Source of the DNA: Ancylobacter sp. TS-1
GTDB lineage: Bacteria > Pseudomonadota > Alphaproteobacteria > Rhizobiales > Xanthobacteraceae
Assembly (NCBI RefSeq): GCF_009223885.1
Contig: NZ_CP045144.1
Coordinates: 2,344,001 to 2,408,000, forward strand
Length of the DNA: 64,000 nt
Direction: 5' to 3'
The position numbers and the translations under genes were made by a program. Of the stretch, positions 27,954 through 36,268 are shown piece after piece. The notes beneath the pieces were generated by a model. The model searched no databases, was not told the origin of the DNA, and saw only the letters and a list, made by a program, of their open reading frames with translations. The stretch's first letter is position 1; each line of letters starts with the position of its first letter.

Positions 27954-28605
27954 AGACGGTCAGGCGCCCCTGATTGATGACGAGGCGGCGGGCGTCGAAC
28001 TGGTCCATCAGCCCGATGTCGTGGGTGGCGATCAGCACCGAGGTGCCGCTCTTGTGCAGTTCGAGGAACAGCCGCAGCAGGCGGCGCGCAAGGCTGGGGT
28101 CGACATTGCCGGTCGGCTCGTCGGCGAGCAGGATCTCCGGCCGGCCGATCAGCGCGCGGGCGATGGCGGCGCGCTGCTTCTCGCCGCCCGACAGCACCGG
28201 CGGCAGCACATGCATGCGCTCGCCGAGCCCGACCCATTGCAGAAGCTCCTGCACCTCGGCGCGGTAGCTCGCCTCCTCGCGCCCCTGCACGCGCAACGGC
28301 AGGGCGACGTTCTCATAGGTGCTGAGATGGTCGAGCAGGCGGAAGTCCTGAAACACGATGCCGATGCGCTGGCGCAGCGCCGCCGTCTCGTCGGCGCCGA
28401 GCTTGGCGGCATCGCGCCCGAAGATGGTGATCAGCCCGCGCGTGGGGCGCAGCGACAGGAACAGCAGCCGCAGCAGCGTCGTCTTGCCCGCGCCGGAGGG
28501 GCCGGTCAGGAACTGGAAGGAATGCGGTGGAATGCCGAAGGTGACATCCCGCAACACCTCCGGCCCCATGCCGTAGCGCAGTCCGACATTCTCGAAGCGA
28601 ACCAA
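27946..28605 (-). CDS. ftsE: Cell division ATP-binding protein FtsE (TTG start)
   Basis: The 219-residue ABC ATPase of the FtsEX complex. Walker A is GPSGAGKTTLLRLL near residues 36-49, the signature is LSGGEKQRAAIARAL near 138-152, and Walker B is ILLADEPTGN. The open frame begins at TTG (28605), and no ATG or GTG lies nearby before the conserved VRFENVGLRYG. AAGGA stands eight bases upstream of that TTG, so it is the likely true start. It overlaps ftsX and leads the ftsE-ftsX-ydcF-like transcript. Confidence 0.94.
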   Translation of the reverse strand: MVRFENVGLRYGMGPEVLRDVTFGIPPHSFQFLTGPSGAGKTTLLRLLFLSLRPTRGLITIFGRDAAKLGADETAALRQRIGIVFQDFRLLDHLSTYENVALPLRVQGREEASYRAEVQELLQWVGLGERMHVLPPVLSGGEKQRAAIARALIGRPEILLADEPTGNVDPSLARRLLRLFLELHKSGTSVLIATHDIGLMDQFDARRLVINQGRLTVYD

Positions 28606-28839
28606 GACTCTTTCCTTCAGGCTGGCCCGACGCGCCGCCTTCTGATTCTGATGGCGCAGTCACCCCTAACATAGCGTTTGCGCCGCGTGGCAAAAGACGG
28701 TGCGGCGCAGAGACCGCGGCTGCGGTATCCACGCCCCCCGGCTGGACGGCAAGGGGCCGCCCGGTCCATCCTGACGAACCGATGACAAGGCTCATGACAG
28801 GCGCCGCGAGCCCATGCGGCGGCGCGCACGAGGATGACG

Positions 28840-29430
28840 ATGACGCAGCCGACGACGACCGACGCCGCTCCGGGCGGGGAGGCCAATGCCTACCGGGACG
28901 CCCGCATCGAGGTGCTTTTCGACGCCGAGACCATCGCAGGCCGCAACCGCGAGCTGGTCGCGGAGATCGTCGCCTCCAAGCCCGAGAAGCTGGTCGTCAT
29001 CGCCGTGCTGAAGGGCAGCTTCGTCTTCGCCGCCGACCTCATCCGAGCCATGCACGACGCCGGCCTCGCGCCGGAGGTCGAGTTCATCACCCTGTCGAGC
29101 TACCGCGACGCGCGGGTCTCCTCCGGACAGGTGGCGGTGCTGCGCGACATCGACACCGATGTGCGCGGGCGCGACGTGCTGCTGATCGACGACATACTGG
29201 AATCCGGCCGCACCCTCGCCTTCGCCAAGGACCTGCTGGCCGCGCGCGGGGCGCGGCGGGTCTCGGTCTGCGTGCTGCTGGAGAAGCCGCACAAGCGCGC
29301 GGTGCAGATCACCGCCGATTTCGTCGGCTTCCAGTGCCCGGACTATTTCGTGGTCGGTTACGGCATGGACGTGTCGCACGCCTTCCGCCAGCTTCCCTTC
29401 ATCGGCTACATCCCCGACGCCGAGAAGTAG
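28840..29430 (+). CDS. hpt: Hypoxanthine phosphoribosyltransferase
   Basis: A 196-residue type I phosphoribosyltransferase that salvages hypoxanthine (and often guanine) to IMP (GMP). The PRPP-binding loop is LLIDDILESGRTL near residues 110-122. VLKGSFVFAADLIR near 52-65 and the late FQCPDYFVVGYGMD, with the purine-contact region, identify the Hpt branch. The second of two ATGs (28840) was preferred because AGGA lies five bases before it. It works opposite to the purine-degrading operon at 2-9 kb by reclaiming the base. Confidence 0.95.
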   Translation: MTQPTTTDAAPGGEANAYRDARIEVLFDAETIAGRNRELVAEIVASKPEKLVVIAVLKGSFVFAADLIRAMHDAGLAPEVEFITLSSYRDARVSSGQVAVLRDIDTDVRGRDVLLIDDILESGRTLAFAKDLLAARGARRVSVCVLLEKPHKRAVQITADFVGFQCPDYFVVGYGMDVSHAFRQLPFIGYIPDAEK

Positions 29431-29470
29431 CGGCGGCGGGCGGCGGCACGCGCCGGCCCGCATTTCCCGA

Positions 29471-29591
29471 TGTCATCCCGGCCGCAGCGAAGCGGAGAGC
29501 CGGGATCGCTTGCCACGCCCGCTTGCCGAGCCCGCTTGCCAGCATCGGCACCCGATCCCGGATACGGCCTGGGGCCGTTCCGGGATGACGG
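29471..29591. repeat. Palindromic repeat element, copy 1
   Basis: A 121-base imperfect palindrome between the converging hpt and DUF4175 genes. The outer arms are GTCATCCCGG and CCGGGATGAC; inside are GCCGGGATCGC and GATCCCGGAT. The same outer and inner arms occur at 45885-45976. Such elements are widespread in alphaproteobacterial intergenic DNA and form long hairpins; here it may terminate both genes. Confidence 0.8.
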
Positions 29592-29598
29592 GCCGAAC

Positions 29599-32364
29599 TC
29601 AGAAGTCGCGCAGCAGGCGGTCGAGATAGTCGAGTTCGAGGCGCGGGCGGTCGGGCTCGCCGAAGCGGCGGCGCAGTTCCTCCAGCACGCGGCGGGCGCG
29701 CTGCATGTCGATCTCGTCCGGCACCTTCACGGTGACGTCGTCGCCATAGTCGCGCGAGCGCAGCGGCCGGCCGAGCGGGTCGTTGCGCTCGGCAGTCTCG
29801 CCCGAGGGGCCGCCCGGTTCCTGCCCCTGGCCGCCCTGCTGTTGCTGCATCGCCTCGGCCATCTGCTGGGCGCCCTTGCGCAGCGCCTGCAGCGCCTCGC
29901 TCTGCGCATCCACCGCGCCGGTGCCGTCGCCCTGGCCGAGCGCCTGCTCGGCCTCGCGCATGGCCTGCTCGGCCTCGCCGAGCCCGCCATCGCCGGGCAT
30001 GCCCTGACCCTGACCTTGCTGGCCCTGCCCCTGCTGGCCCTGCCCCTGCTGGCCCTGCCCTTGCTGGCCCTGCTGACCCTGACCGTTCTGGCCCTGCTGC
30101 TCGCCCTGCTGGCCTTGCTGGCCCTGTTGGCCGCGCTGGGCCTGCTGCATCTTCTCGCGCAGCTGGCGAAGCTGGTCGCGGAGCTGCTCCTGGTTCTGCT
30201 TGAGATCGTTGAAGGCCTGGTCCTGCTGGCCGTCGCGCCCCTCCTTGAAGGTGCGGTCGCGCAGCTGCTGCTGGCGGCGGATCATGTCGCCGAGCTGGTC
30301 CATGTTCTGCGACATCTGGCTCTGGCCCTGCCGGCGCTGCTGCTGGCGGCCGGCCTGCAGGCCGTTCAGCATGTTCTGCAGCTCGCTGAGCATCTGGCGC
30401 GCCGCGTCGCGGGCGCCGTTGCGGGCCATGTCCTCGATGCGGTCGAGCATCTTCTGCAGGTCCTGCGGGCGCACGGTGCGGGTGTTGGGGTCCATGGGTT
30501 GGCTGCGGTCGGCGCGCTCGCCATTGCGCTGCGCCTCCTGCGCCAGCGCCTGCATGAATTCCTGCATCGCCTCGCGCAGCTGCTGCGCCAGCCGCTTGAT
30601 CTCCTCGTCGCTGGCGCCGTTCTCGAGCGCGTTCTGCAACGCCTGCTGGGCGTCGCGCAGGCGCTTCTCGACATCGGAGAGGTCGCCATCCTCGATGCGC
30701 ACGGCGATTTCCCAGAGATAGTCGACGACGCCGCGCAGATCCTCGTCGCTGCGGGCATTGGCGAGCCGCCAATAGGCGCTGCGCAGGCCCATGTAATGGG
30801 AAGGGTCGGGCGTGAAACGCTCCGGCGCGATGGCGAGGGCGTCGAGCCCGGCCTGCACGCGCTCGCGCTGGTTGGCGTCGAAGGCGAGCGTGCGCCGTTC
30901 CTCGATCAGCGCACGCGCCAGCGGGTTCGAGAAGCTGCGCTGCGGCAGGGTGAAGCCGCGCGGGCGCGACTGGCCGAGATTGCCGGCCTCGTCGCGCGCG
31001 ACCAGCGTCATCGTCACCTTTGCGCCGGCCCACGGGCTCTCGGTCAGGTCCTTGGTGGTCTGCCCGGTCGCCACGCGAGCCCGGCCGCCGGACAGCGGCA
31101 GCGGGAAGTTCGGCGCCTCGACCAGCGGGCGCGCGGGCGCGGGGGGCGGCGCATTCTTCAGCGCGTGCAGCGGCGACGCGGGCGGCACGGCGGCGAAACG
31201 CGCCTCGGCGCTGGCGACCCCGTAATCGTCCTCGGCCTTGTAGGCGAGCGCCAGCCCGGTCGCGCCGGAGGCCTGCGGCTCCTTGGTCAGCTCGATGCTC
31301 GGCGGCTCGTCCGGCTGGGCGCGGAAGTGCCAGGAAACGAAGCGCCCGTCCGGCCCCTCGACGCGGGCGGAGCCGTCGCCGGCAACGATGAAGCGGCGCT
31401 CCTCGCCATTCGCCGCGCGCGCGGGGGCCGAGGGAGCGGTGGCGGCAGGCGCGGGCGCGGCGCCATCCGCCGTCTCGTCCTTGGTTTCCGGCGGCGGCGT
31501 CAGGCGGCCATCGGTGACGAGGCGCGCCTCGTCGAGCCCGGTGATGCGCACCACCAGCTCGCTGCCGGCCGGCACGGTCAGGGCGGTGGCGTCGAAGGTC
31601 GGCTCCGCCTCGGCGCCGCCGGCATTGCCGGCGGTGTCGAGCGAGCGCAGGCCCGGCAGCATCACCGGCGGGCGGCCGGTATAGCCGGGCGGCGTCACCC
31701 AGGCGTCGACCCGGTAGGGCTTGGGCGCCACCAGCGTCTGCCAGTCGAAGGCCGCCGCGATGCGGCGCAGATGGTCGCCGGGCACCATGAAGAAGGTGGC
31801 GATGACGCCGAGCATCACCAGCGCGCGCACCGCCCGCGTGTCGATGGCGGCAAGGCGCGGCGAGGGCAGGCCGGCACGCAGGCTGCCGAGCTGGGCCGAC
31901 ATGCGCGCGATATGGGCCCGCCACAGGGCGGCGCCGACGGGATCGTCCGGCCGGGAGGCGAGATGGTCGGCGAGCGCGGTCGCCGGCCGGTGCGGCTGGC
32001 GGCTTTCACGGTCGAGTCGCGAGAGCGCCTCGCCGGCGGAGGGCGGGCGGATACGCAGCGCCGGCACCAGGGCGAGGGCGAAAGCAAGGGCAAAGAGCAC
32101 GAGGCCGGCGATGCGGCCATAGGGCGGCAGCGCGAGCCAGAGACCGAGCCAGGAGGCAATGAGAAACAGGCCGAGCGCGGCGCCCATGGCGGCGATCGCC
32201 GGCCAGACGCGCTCCCACAGCAGCGCCGCGCGCGCACGCTGGAGCGCGCTGCGCAGGCTATGCTCGGCGCGGCGCACCTCGGTGCGCGCATTGTCGGCAC
32301 GCGGGGCCGCACCCGCCTCGGGATGCACCTCGCCGCCGTCCGTTCCTTCCGGTGTTGCCGTCAC
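29599..32364 (-). CDS. TIGR02302/DUF4175-family large membrane protein
   Basis: A 921-residue protein typical of Hyphomicrobiales and of unknown function. It has two closely spaced membrane helices near residues 53-100, a third near 175-195, and an extended extracytoplasmic region beginning with the DAWVTPPGYTGRPPV pattern. The C-terminal third is strongly Gln/Glu-rich with predicted coiled coil and a Gly-Gln tandem stretch. The GTG at 32364 was chosen because GGAGG lies nine bases upstream; an in-frame GTG at 32412 has a weaker site. It follows lysA after 174 bases on the same strand. Confidence 0.87.
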   Translation of the reverse strand: MTATPEGTDGGEVHPEAGAAPRADNARTEVRRAEHSLRSALQRARAALLWERVWPAIAAMGAALGLFLIASWLGLWLALPPYGRIAGLVLFALAFALALVPALRIRPPSAGEALSRLDRESRQPHRPATALADHLASRPDDPVGAALWRAHIARMSAQLGSLRAGLPSPRLAAIDTRAVRALVMLGVIATFFMVPGDHLRRIAAAFDWQTLVAPKPYRVDAWVTPPGYTGRPPVMLPGLRSLDTAGNAGGAEAEPTFDATALTVPAGSELVVRITGLDEARLVTDGRLTPPPETKDETADGAAPAPAATAPSAPARAANGEERRFIVAGDGSARVEGPDGRFVSWHFRAQPDEPPSIELTKEPQASGATGLALAYKAEDDYGVASAEARFAAVPPASPLHALKNAPPPAPARPLVEAPNFPLPLSGGRARVATGQTTKDLTESPWAGAKVTMTLVARDEAGNLGQSRPRGFTLPQRSFSNPLARALIEERRTLAFDANQRERVQAGLDALAIAPERFTPDPSHYMGLRSAYWRLANARSDEDLRGVVDYLWEIAVRIEDGDLSDVEKRLRDAQQALQNALENGASDEEIKRLAQQLREAMQEFMQALAQEAQRNGERADRSQPMDPNTRTVRPQDLQKMLDRIEDMARNGARDAARQMLSELQNMLNGLQAGRQQQRRQGQSQMSQNMDQLGDMIRRQQQLRDRTFKEGRDGQQDQAFNDLKQNQEQLRDQLRQLREKMQQAQRGQQGQQGQQGEQQGQNGQGQQGQQGQGQQGQGQQGQGQQGQGQGMPGDGGLGEAEQAMREAEQALGQGDGTGAVDAQSEALQALRKGAQQMAEAMQQQQGGQGQEPGGPSGETAERNDPLGRPLRSRDYGDDVTVKVPDEIDMQRARRVLEELRRRFGEPDRPRLELDYLDRLLRDF
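30002..30140. repeat. In-frame tandem repeat coding for a Gly-Gln tract
   Basis: Inside the DUF4175 gene, units near 15 bases (core CTGCTGGCCCTGCCC on the plus strand, 30018-30075) repeat with drift, giving repeated GQQGQ units in the protein. The unit is a multiple of three, so copy-number change would alter length without a frameshift. The tract may vary between strains. Confidence 0.8.
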
Positions 32365-32538
32365 GCGTACGAGCCTCCGACGCACGTGGGTCCACACCAG
32401 CCCCAGCGTCACCTTAACATGGTGTCCCCCGCGCGCCAGCCCTGCCTCGAAAACAGGCGCGCCCGATTCATCATCAGATCGTGAAACGGGAGGAGGCCGA
32501 ATGTGGCGGGCGCGGCGCGGCCGGTGCCGCCGGCGGGC

Positions 32539-33810
32539 TCAGCCGAGCCAGCCGGGAAGCCGGTCGAGCGCGATCAGCGCGTCGGTCTCCACGCGCGGGC
32601 GCACCACGGCGAATTCTTCGCCCCGCACCAGCACTTCCGGGATCAGCGCCCGGGTATTGTAGGTCGAGGCCTGCACCGCGCCATAGGCGCCGGCGGTCAT
32701 CACCGAGATCAGGTCGCCCGCCTTGAGCGCCGGCAGCCGCCTTCCCAGCGCCAGATAATCGCCCGTCTCGCACACCGGCCCGACCACATCCGCGACGATC
32801 TGCCCCTCCCCGCCGGGTACCGGCTGGCGCACGGGCAAAATTTCGTGATGCGCCTCGTAGAGCGTCGGGCGGATGAGATCGTTCATCGCCGCGTCGACGA
32901 TGACGAAGTGCTTGCCGTCGCCTTCCTTCACATAGAGCACGCGGGCGACGAGGATGCCGGCATTGGCCACCAGCATGCGCCCGACCTCGAAGACGAGGCC
33001 GAGGCCGAGATTATGCGTGTGCCGCTTCACCAGCGCCGCATAGGCGGAGGGCAGCGGCGGGTCCGGCTCGCCGGCGACATAGGGCACGCCGAGCCCGCCG
33101 CCGAGATCGAGATGGGTCAGCCGGTGGCCGTCCGCCATCAGTTCGCGGGCAAGCTCCACCAGCAGCGCGGTGGCGTTATCGAACGGACCGAGATCGGTGA
33201 TCTGGCTGCCGATATGCATGTCGACGCCGGTGATGCGCAGCCCGGGAAGGGCGGCGGCATAGCGATAGACCTCGCGCGCCCGCGACACCGGAATGCCGAA
33301 CTTGTTCTCCGACTTGCCGGTCGAGATCTTGTGGTGGGTCTTCGCGTCGACGTCCGGGTTGACGCGGATCGAGATCGGCGCCGCCACGCCATGGCTCACC
33401 GCCACCTCGGAGAGCGTCAGCAGTTCCGGCTCGCTCTCGACGTTGAAGCACATGATGCCGGCATCGAGCGCGGCGGCCATTTCCTCGCGCGTCTTGCCGA
33501 CGCCGGAGAACACGATCTTCTGCGGCGCGATGCCGGCCGCCAGCGCCCGCTTGAGCTCGCCGCCCGACACGATGTCGGCGCCGGCGCCGAGCCTGGCGAA
33601 GGTGGCGATCACCGCCTGGTTGGAATTGGCCTTCACCGCGTAGCACAGCGTGGTTCGCATGTCGGCGAAGGCGTCGGTGAAGACGTGGAAGTGCCGTTCC
33701 AGCGTCGCCGTCGAGTAGACATAGAACGGCGTCCCGACCGCCGCCGCGATGGCGGGGAGGCTCACATCCTCGGCGTGGAGGATGCCGTCACGATAGGCGA
33801 AATGATGCAT
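32539..33810 (-). CDS. lysA: Diaminopimelate decarboxylase
   Basis: A 423-residue PLP enzyme of the alanine-racemase fold that forms L-lysine from meso-diaminopimelate. The PLP lysine lies in CYAVKANSNQAVI near residues 57-69. LDLGGGLGVPY near 217-227 and VVGPVCETGDYLA, with the active-site cysteine near 335-350, complete the signature. Length and both ends fit LysA. It follows lptM after 15 bases on the same strand, an order common in alphaproteobacteria. The aminotransferase at 39.0 kb may act in the same pathway. Confidence 0.96.
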   Translation of the reverse strand: MHHFAYRDGILHAEDVSLPAIAAAVGTPFYVYSTATLERHFHVFTDAFADMRTTLCYAVKANSNQAVIATFARLGAGADIVSGGELKRALAAGIAPQKIVFSGVGKTREEMAAALDAGIMCFNVESEPELLTLSEVAVSHGVAAPISIRVNPDVDAKTHHKISTGKSENKFGIPVSRAREVYRYAAALPGLRITGVDMHIGSQITDLGPFDNATALLVELARELMADGHRLTHLDLGGGLGVPYVAGEPDPPLPSAYAALVKRHTHNLGLGLVFEVGRMLVANAGILVARVLYVKEGDGKHFVIVDAAMNDLIRPTLYEAHHEILPVRQPVPGGEGQIVADVVGPVCETGDYLALGRRLPALKAGDLISVMTAGAYGAVQASTYNTRALIPEVLVRGEEFAVVRPRVETDALIALDRLPGWLG

Positions 33811-33825
33811 GGCGCGTTCGGCGGG

Positions 33826-34038
33826 TCAGAGCAGGCCGTCGAGGACGAAGGGCCGGTTCGGCTTCACCGGGCCGGTATCCTTCGGCACCTTGCCGTCCGG
33901 GCCGGGCTGCGCCTGCGGCGAGTTCGGCGGCGGCTCCAGCGGGCCTTTCACGCCACAGCCGCCCAGCGCCAGCGCGCCCGCGAGGACGAGCGTTGCGGCG
34001 AGGAGGCGGGACGGGCGGAGCGGGGAACGGCGGGACAA
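33826..34038 (-). CDS. lptM: Small lipoprotein LptM (YifL-like)
   Basis: A 70-residue lipoprotein with a signal peptide and a lipobox LGGC; the mature N-terminus CGVKGPLEPP is the hallmark of the LptM/YifL family. LptM assists maturation of the LptDE lipopolysaccharide translocon in the outer membrane, shown in E. coli. The rest is short, Pro-rich and flexible. Position directly before lysA is typical of the family. No argH is adjacent here, although many relatives have argH-lptM-lysA. Confidence 0.88.
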   Translation of the reverse strand: MSRRSPLRPSRLLAATLVLAGALALGGCGVKGPLEPPPNSPQAQPGPDGKVPKDTGPVKPNRPFVLDGLL

Positions 34039-34188
34039 GGACGCTTCCTCGGCTTGGGATCACCAGAACGGAACAGCGTCCGCCGGCGGGCACCGGCGGG
34101 AACGCTCGGCGCAAACTATAACGGCGGCGCTGGAAAGGCGAGCCCGCAAAGCGGCTTCGCGGGCGGATGACGGCCGTCCGCTGTCCGC

Positions 34189-35007
34189 TCAGGCGTCGAA
34201 CGTCACCACGACCGGCACATGGTCGGAAGGCCGCTCCCAGCCCCGCGCCTCGCGCAGCACCGTCATGGCCTGCGCGGCCGGCGCCAGCGCCGGTGTCGCC
34301 CACACATGGTCAAGCCGGCGGCCGCGATTCGAGGCCGCCCAGTCGGCGGCGCGGTAGCTCCACCACGTGTAGAGCTTCTCCTGCGGCGGCACGAAGCGGC
34401 GCATCACGTCGACCCAGTGGCCGGCCGCCTGCAGCCGGGCCAGCTTCTCCACCTCGACCGGCGTATGGCTCACCACGTCGAGCAGCTGCTTGTGGCTCCA
34501 CACATCGGCCTCCAGCGGGGCGATGTTGAGGTCGCCGACCAGCACCGAACGCGCCGCCGGGTCCTGCGGGTGCAGCATCTCCCAGGCGGTCGCCTCGTCG
34601 AGGAAGGACAGCTTGTGGCGGAACTTCTCGTTCACCTGCGGGTCGGGAATGTCGCCGCCGGCCGGGATGTAGAAATTATGGATGGTCAGCGGTGCCGACA
34701 GCCCGGCCTCGCGCCCGAGCACGACCGAGATGTGGCGCGCATCGCCCATGTCGCAGAAGCCCTGTCGGCTTACCGCCTCGAAGGGCCGCTTCGAGAGGAT
34801 GGCGACGCCGTGATAGCCCTTCTGGCCGTGGATGGCGGCATGGGGATAGCCGAACTTCGCCGCGTCCTTGAGCGGGAAGCGGTCATCCGGCGTCTTGGTT
34901 TCCTGCAGGCAGATGACGTCGGGCTGCTGCTCGGCGGCGAGCTTGGCGACAAGACCGATGCGCAGGCGCACCGAATTGATGTTCCAGGTGGCGATGGAAA
35001 GCGGCAA
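34189..35007 (-). CDS. xthA: Exodeoxyribonuclease III
   Basis: A 272-residue AP endonuclease/3'-5' exonuclease of the EEP superfamily, active in base-excision repair. It starts MPLSIATWNINSVRLR and carries LQETKTPDDRFPL with the metal-binding glutamate near residue 37, VLVGDLNIAP near 157, and the C-terminal RRLDHVWATP and SDHVPVVVTFD motifs. Length fits XthA. It lies downstream of lolA and the zinc-ribbon-like gene, a common arrangement in the order. Confidence 0.96.
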   Translation of the reverse strand: MPLSIATWNINSVRLRIGLVAKLAAEQQPDVICLQETKTPDDRFPLKDAAKFGYPHAAIHGQKGYHGVAILSKRPFEAVSRQGFCDMGDARHISVVLGREAGLSAPLTIHNFYIPAGGDIPDPQVNEKFRHKLSFLDEATAWEMLHPQDPAARSVLVGDLNIAPLEADVWSHKQLLDVVSHTPVEVEKLARLQAAGHWVDVMRRFVPPQEKLYTWWSYRAADWAASNRGRRLDHVWATPALAPAAQAMTVLREARGWERPSDHVPVVVTFDA

Positions 35008-35051
35008 AGCGGGGAACCTTCACGAGGGCGACCTCAGAGGAACCCTCTCTA

Positions 35052-35315
35052 TCAAGCCACCGCCGAAGGATGAAGAGAACGGTGGCCAGAAAAGGTGCTT
35101 TGCTTCGACGAGCAGCCGGCATGCGCTTCGAAATGCTCGAAATGCGCCCTCTGTCCCGTGGTACCGAGCTTGTGCGCGCGAACGCGGCCGTGGCACGCGG
35201 GACAGCGCATCAATTCCGGCCGCAGAACGAGCGCCTCCACGATGTCGAGAAGGTGCCAGCCCCCGTCCCGCTTGACTTCACACTGATCAGCGACGCTGCC
35301 TGCCATAGGCAACAT
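35052..35315 (-). CDS. Small zinc-ribbon-like conserved protein
   Basis: An 87-residue protein with RCPACHGRVRAHK, then QRAHFEHFEAHAGCSS: Cys-x2-Cys followed by His and Cys residues that could complete a zinc site. DGGWHLLDIVEALVLRPEL before it looks like a helix. Similar short proteins next to xthA and lolA exist in other Hyphomicrobiales, but I know no function. TGAGG lies five bases before the ATG at 35315. An in-frame ATG follows at 35306. A plus-strand frame over the same bases is a shadow. Confidence 0.6.
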   Translation of the reverse strand: MLPMAGSVADQCEVKRDGGWHLLDIVEALVLRPELMRCPACHGRVRAHKLGTTGQRAHFEHFEAHAGCSSKQSTFSGHRSLHPSAVA

Positions 35316-35337
35316 GATGCCTCAGACAGCCGCAGCG

Positions 35338-36117
35338 TCAATTGCGGTTGATGACGAACAGCGCCGGATCCGGCCGGTCGGCGGTGTTGAGGTTCGAGAC
35401 CGCGACGGTGGTGTCGTAGCCCTGCGGGTCGGTCACCGTCCACTGCTTGAGCTGCATGGTCTTGGCGTCGAACATGATCATCAGCCGGTAGGTGCCGACC
35501 ATGGACTGCTTCTCCTCCAGCACCACGGTGGCGAAGATGTCGTCCTGGTACACGCCGGCGACGCTGGCGTTGCGGGCGAGGTCGAAATTCTCCGCCAGCA
35601 GGAAGCGCAGCGGGGTCGCCGAGAGCGGCGAGATGTCCTGCGTCTTCAGCCGCTTGTCGCGCACCGCCACCGAGCGCCCGTCCGCCACCAGTTCGATCGG
35701 ACTCGGCGGAGCGTATTCGAACAGCACGCGGCCGGGCTTGAGGATGTAGAACTCGCCCTGCCGGCGGGTACCGTCCGGGTCGACCTGCACGAAATCGCCG
35801 GTCATGGTCTTGAAGCTGTTGAAATACTCGTTGATGCGCTGGACCGTGTCGGCCGCCGCGCGGCGGTTCGCCGTCGCCGCCATCTGGATGTTCGGATCGG
35901 ATTTGGGGGCCGCCGCCGGCTGGACGGTCGCGGGCTTGGCGGCGGGCTTGGCGGCGGCGGCCGGCGCCGCCTGCGCGGTGCGGGTCATCGTCGCCGGCGC
36001 CGGCTTCTTGGGCGGCAGCGGCACCACGAAGGGCGGCGGTGGCACCTGCGCCTGGGCGACTCCGAGCGGCAGGACCAGCAGGGCGGAAGCGACGCAGGCG
36101 CGGATCAGATGGCGCAT
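35338..36117 (-). CDS. LolA-like outer-membrane lipoprotein carrier protein
   Basis: A 259-residue secreted protein of the LolA fold, which carries lipoproteins across the periplasm. Residues 1-24 are a signal peptide (LIRACVASALLVLPLGVAQA). A long Pro/Ala-rich linker (about 25-75) precedes the LolA domain, which begins VQRINEYFNSFKTMTGDFVQ and continues GEFYILKPGRVLFEY. The linker is unusual compared with classical LolA but common in the order. The ATG at 36117 was chosen for its signal peptide and GGAG upstream. It lies between ftsK and xthA on one strand. Confidence 0.87.
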   Translation of the reverse strand: MRHLIRACVASALLVLPLGVAQAQVPPPPFVVPLPPKKPAPATMTRTAQAAPAAAAKPAAKPATVQPAAAPKSDPNIQMAATANRRAAADTVQRINEYFNSFKTMTGDFVQVDPDGTRRQGEFYILKPGRVLFEYAPPSPIELVADGRSVAVRDKRLKTQDISPLSATPLRFLLAENFDLARNASVAGVYQDDIFATVVLEEKQSMVGTYRLMIMFDAKTMQLKQWTVTDPQGYDTTVAVSNLNTADRPDPALFVINRN

Positions 36118-36268
36118 GGGGCGCATCTCCATGGGGCACGTCGAGGGGGCGCGACGCCGAATCGACGGGCGCGGCGCGGAAATCTGTCCGGACGCGGGTA
36201 GCGCGCCGCTGTGGCGATCCTGTGGCCCGGACGCAGGGTAAGGCGGGCGGTCCGGGCGCGGCATCGGC

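Noticed and set aside
30002..30140. Short tandem units resembling a CRISPR array
   Set aside because: There are no unique spacers; the units are contiguous, in frame and code for Gly/Gln repeats.
29470..32484. A 1004-codon open frame on the plus strand
   Set aside because: It is the mirror of the DUF4175 gene; at this G/C content antisense frames stay open. Its Leu/Ala/His-rich sequence has no domain, and the real gene has family motifs and a ribosome site.
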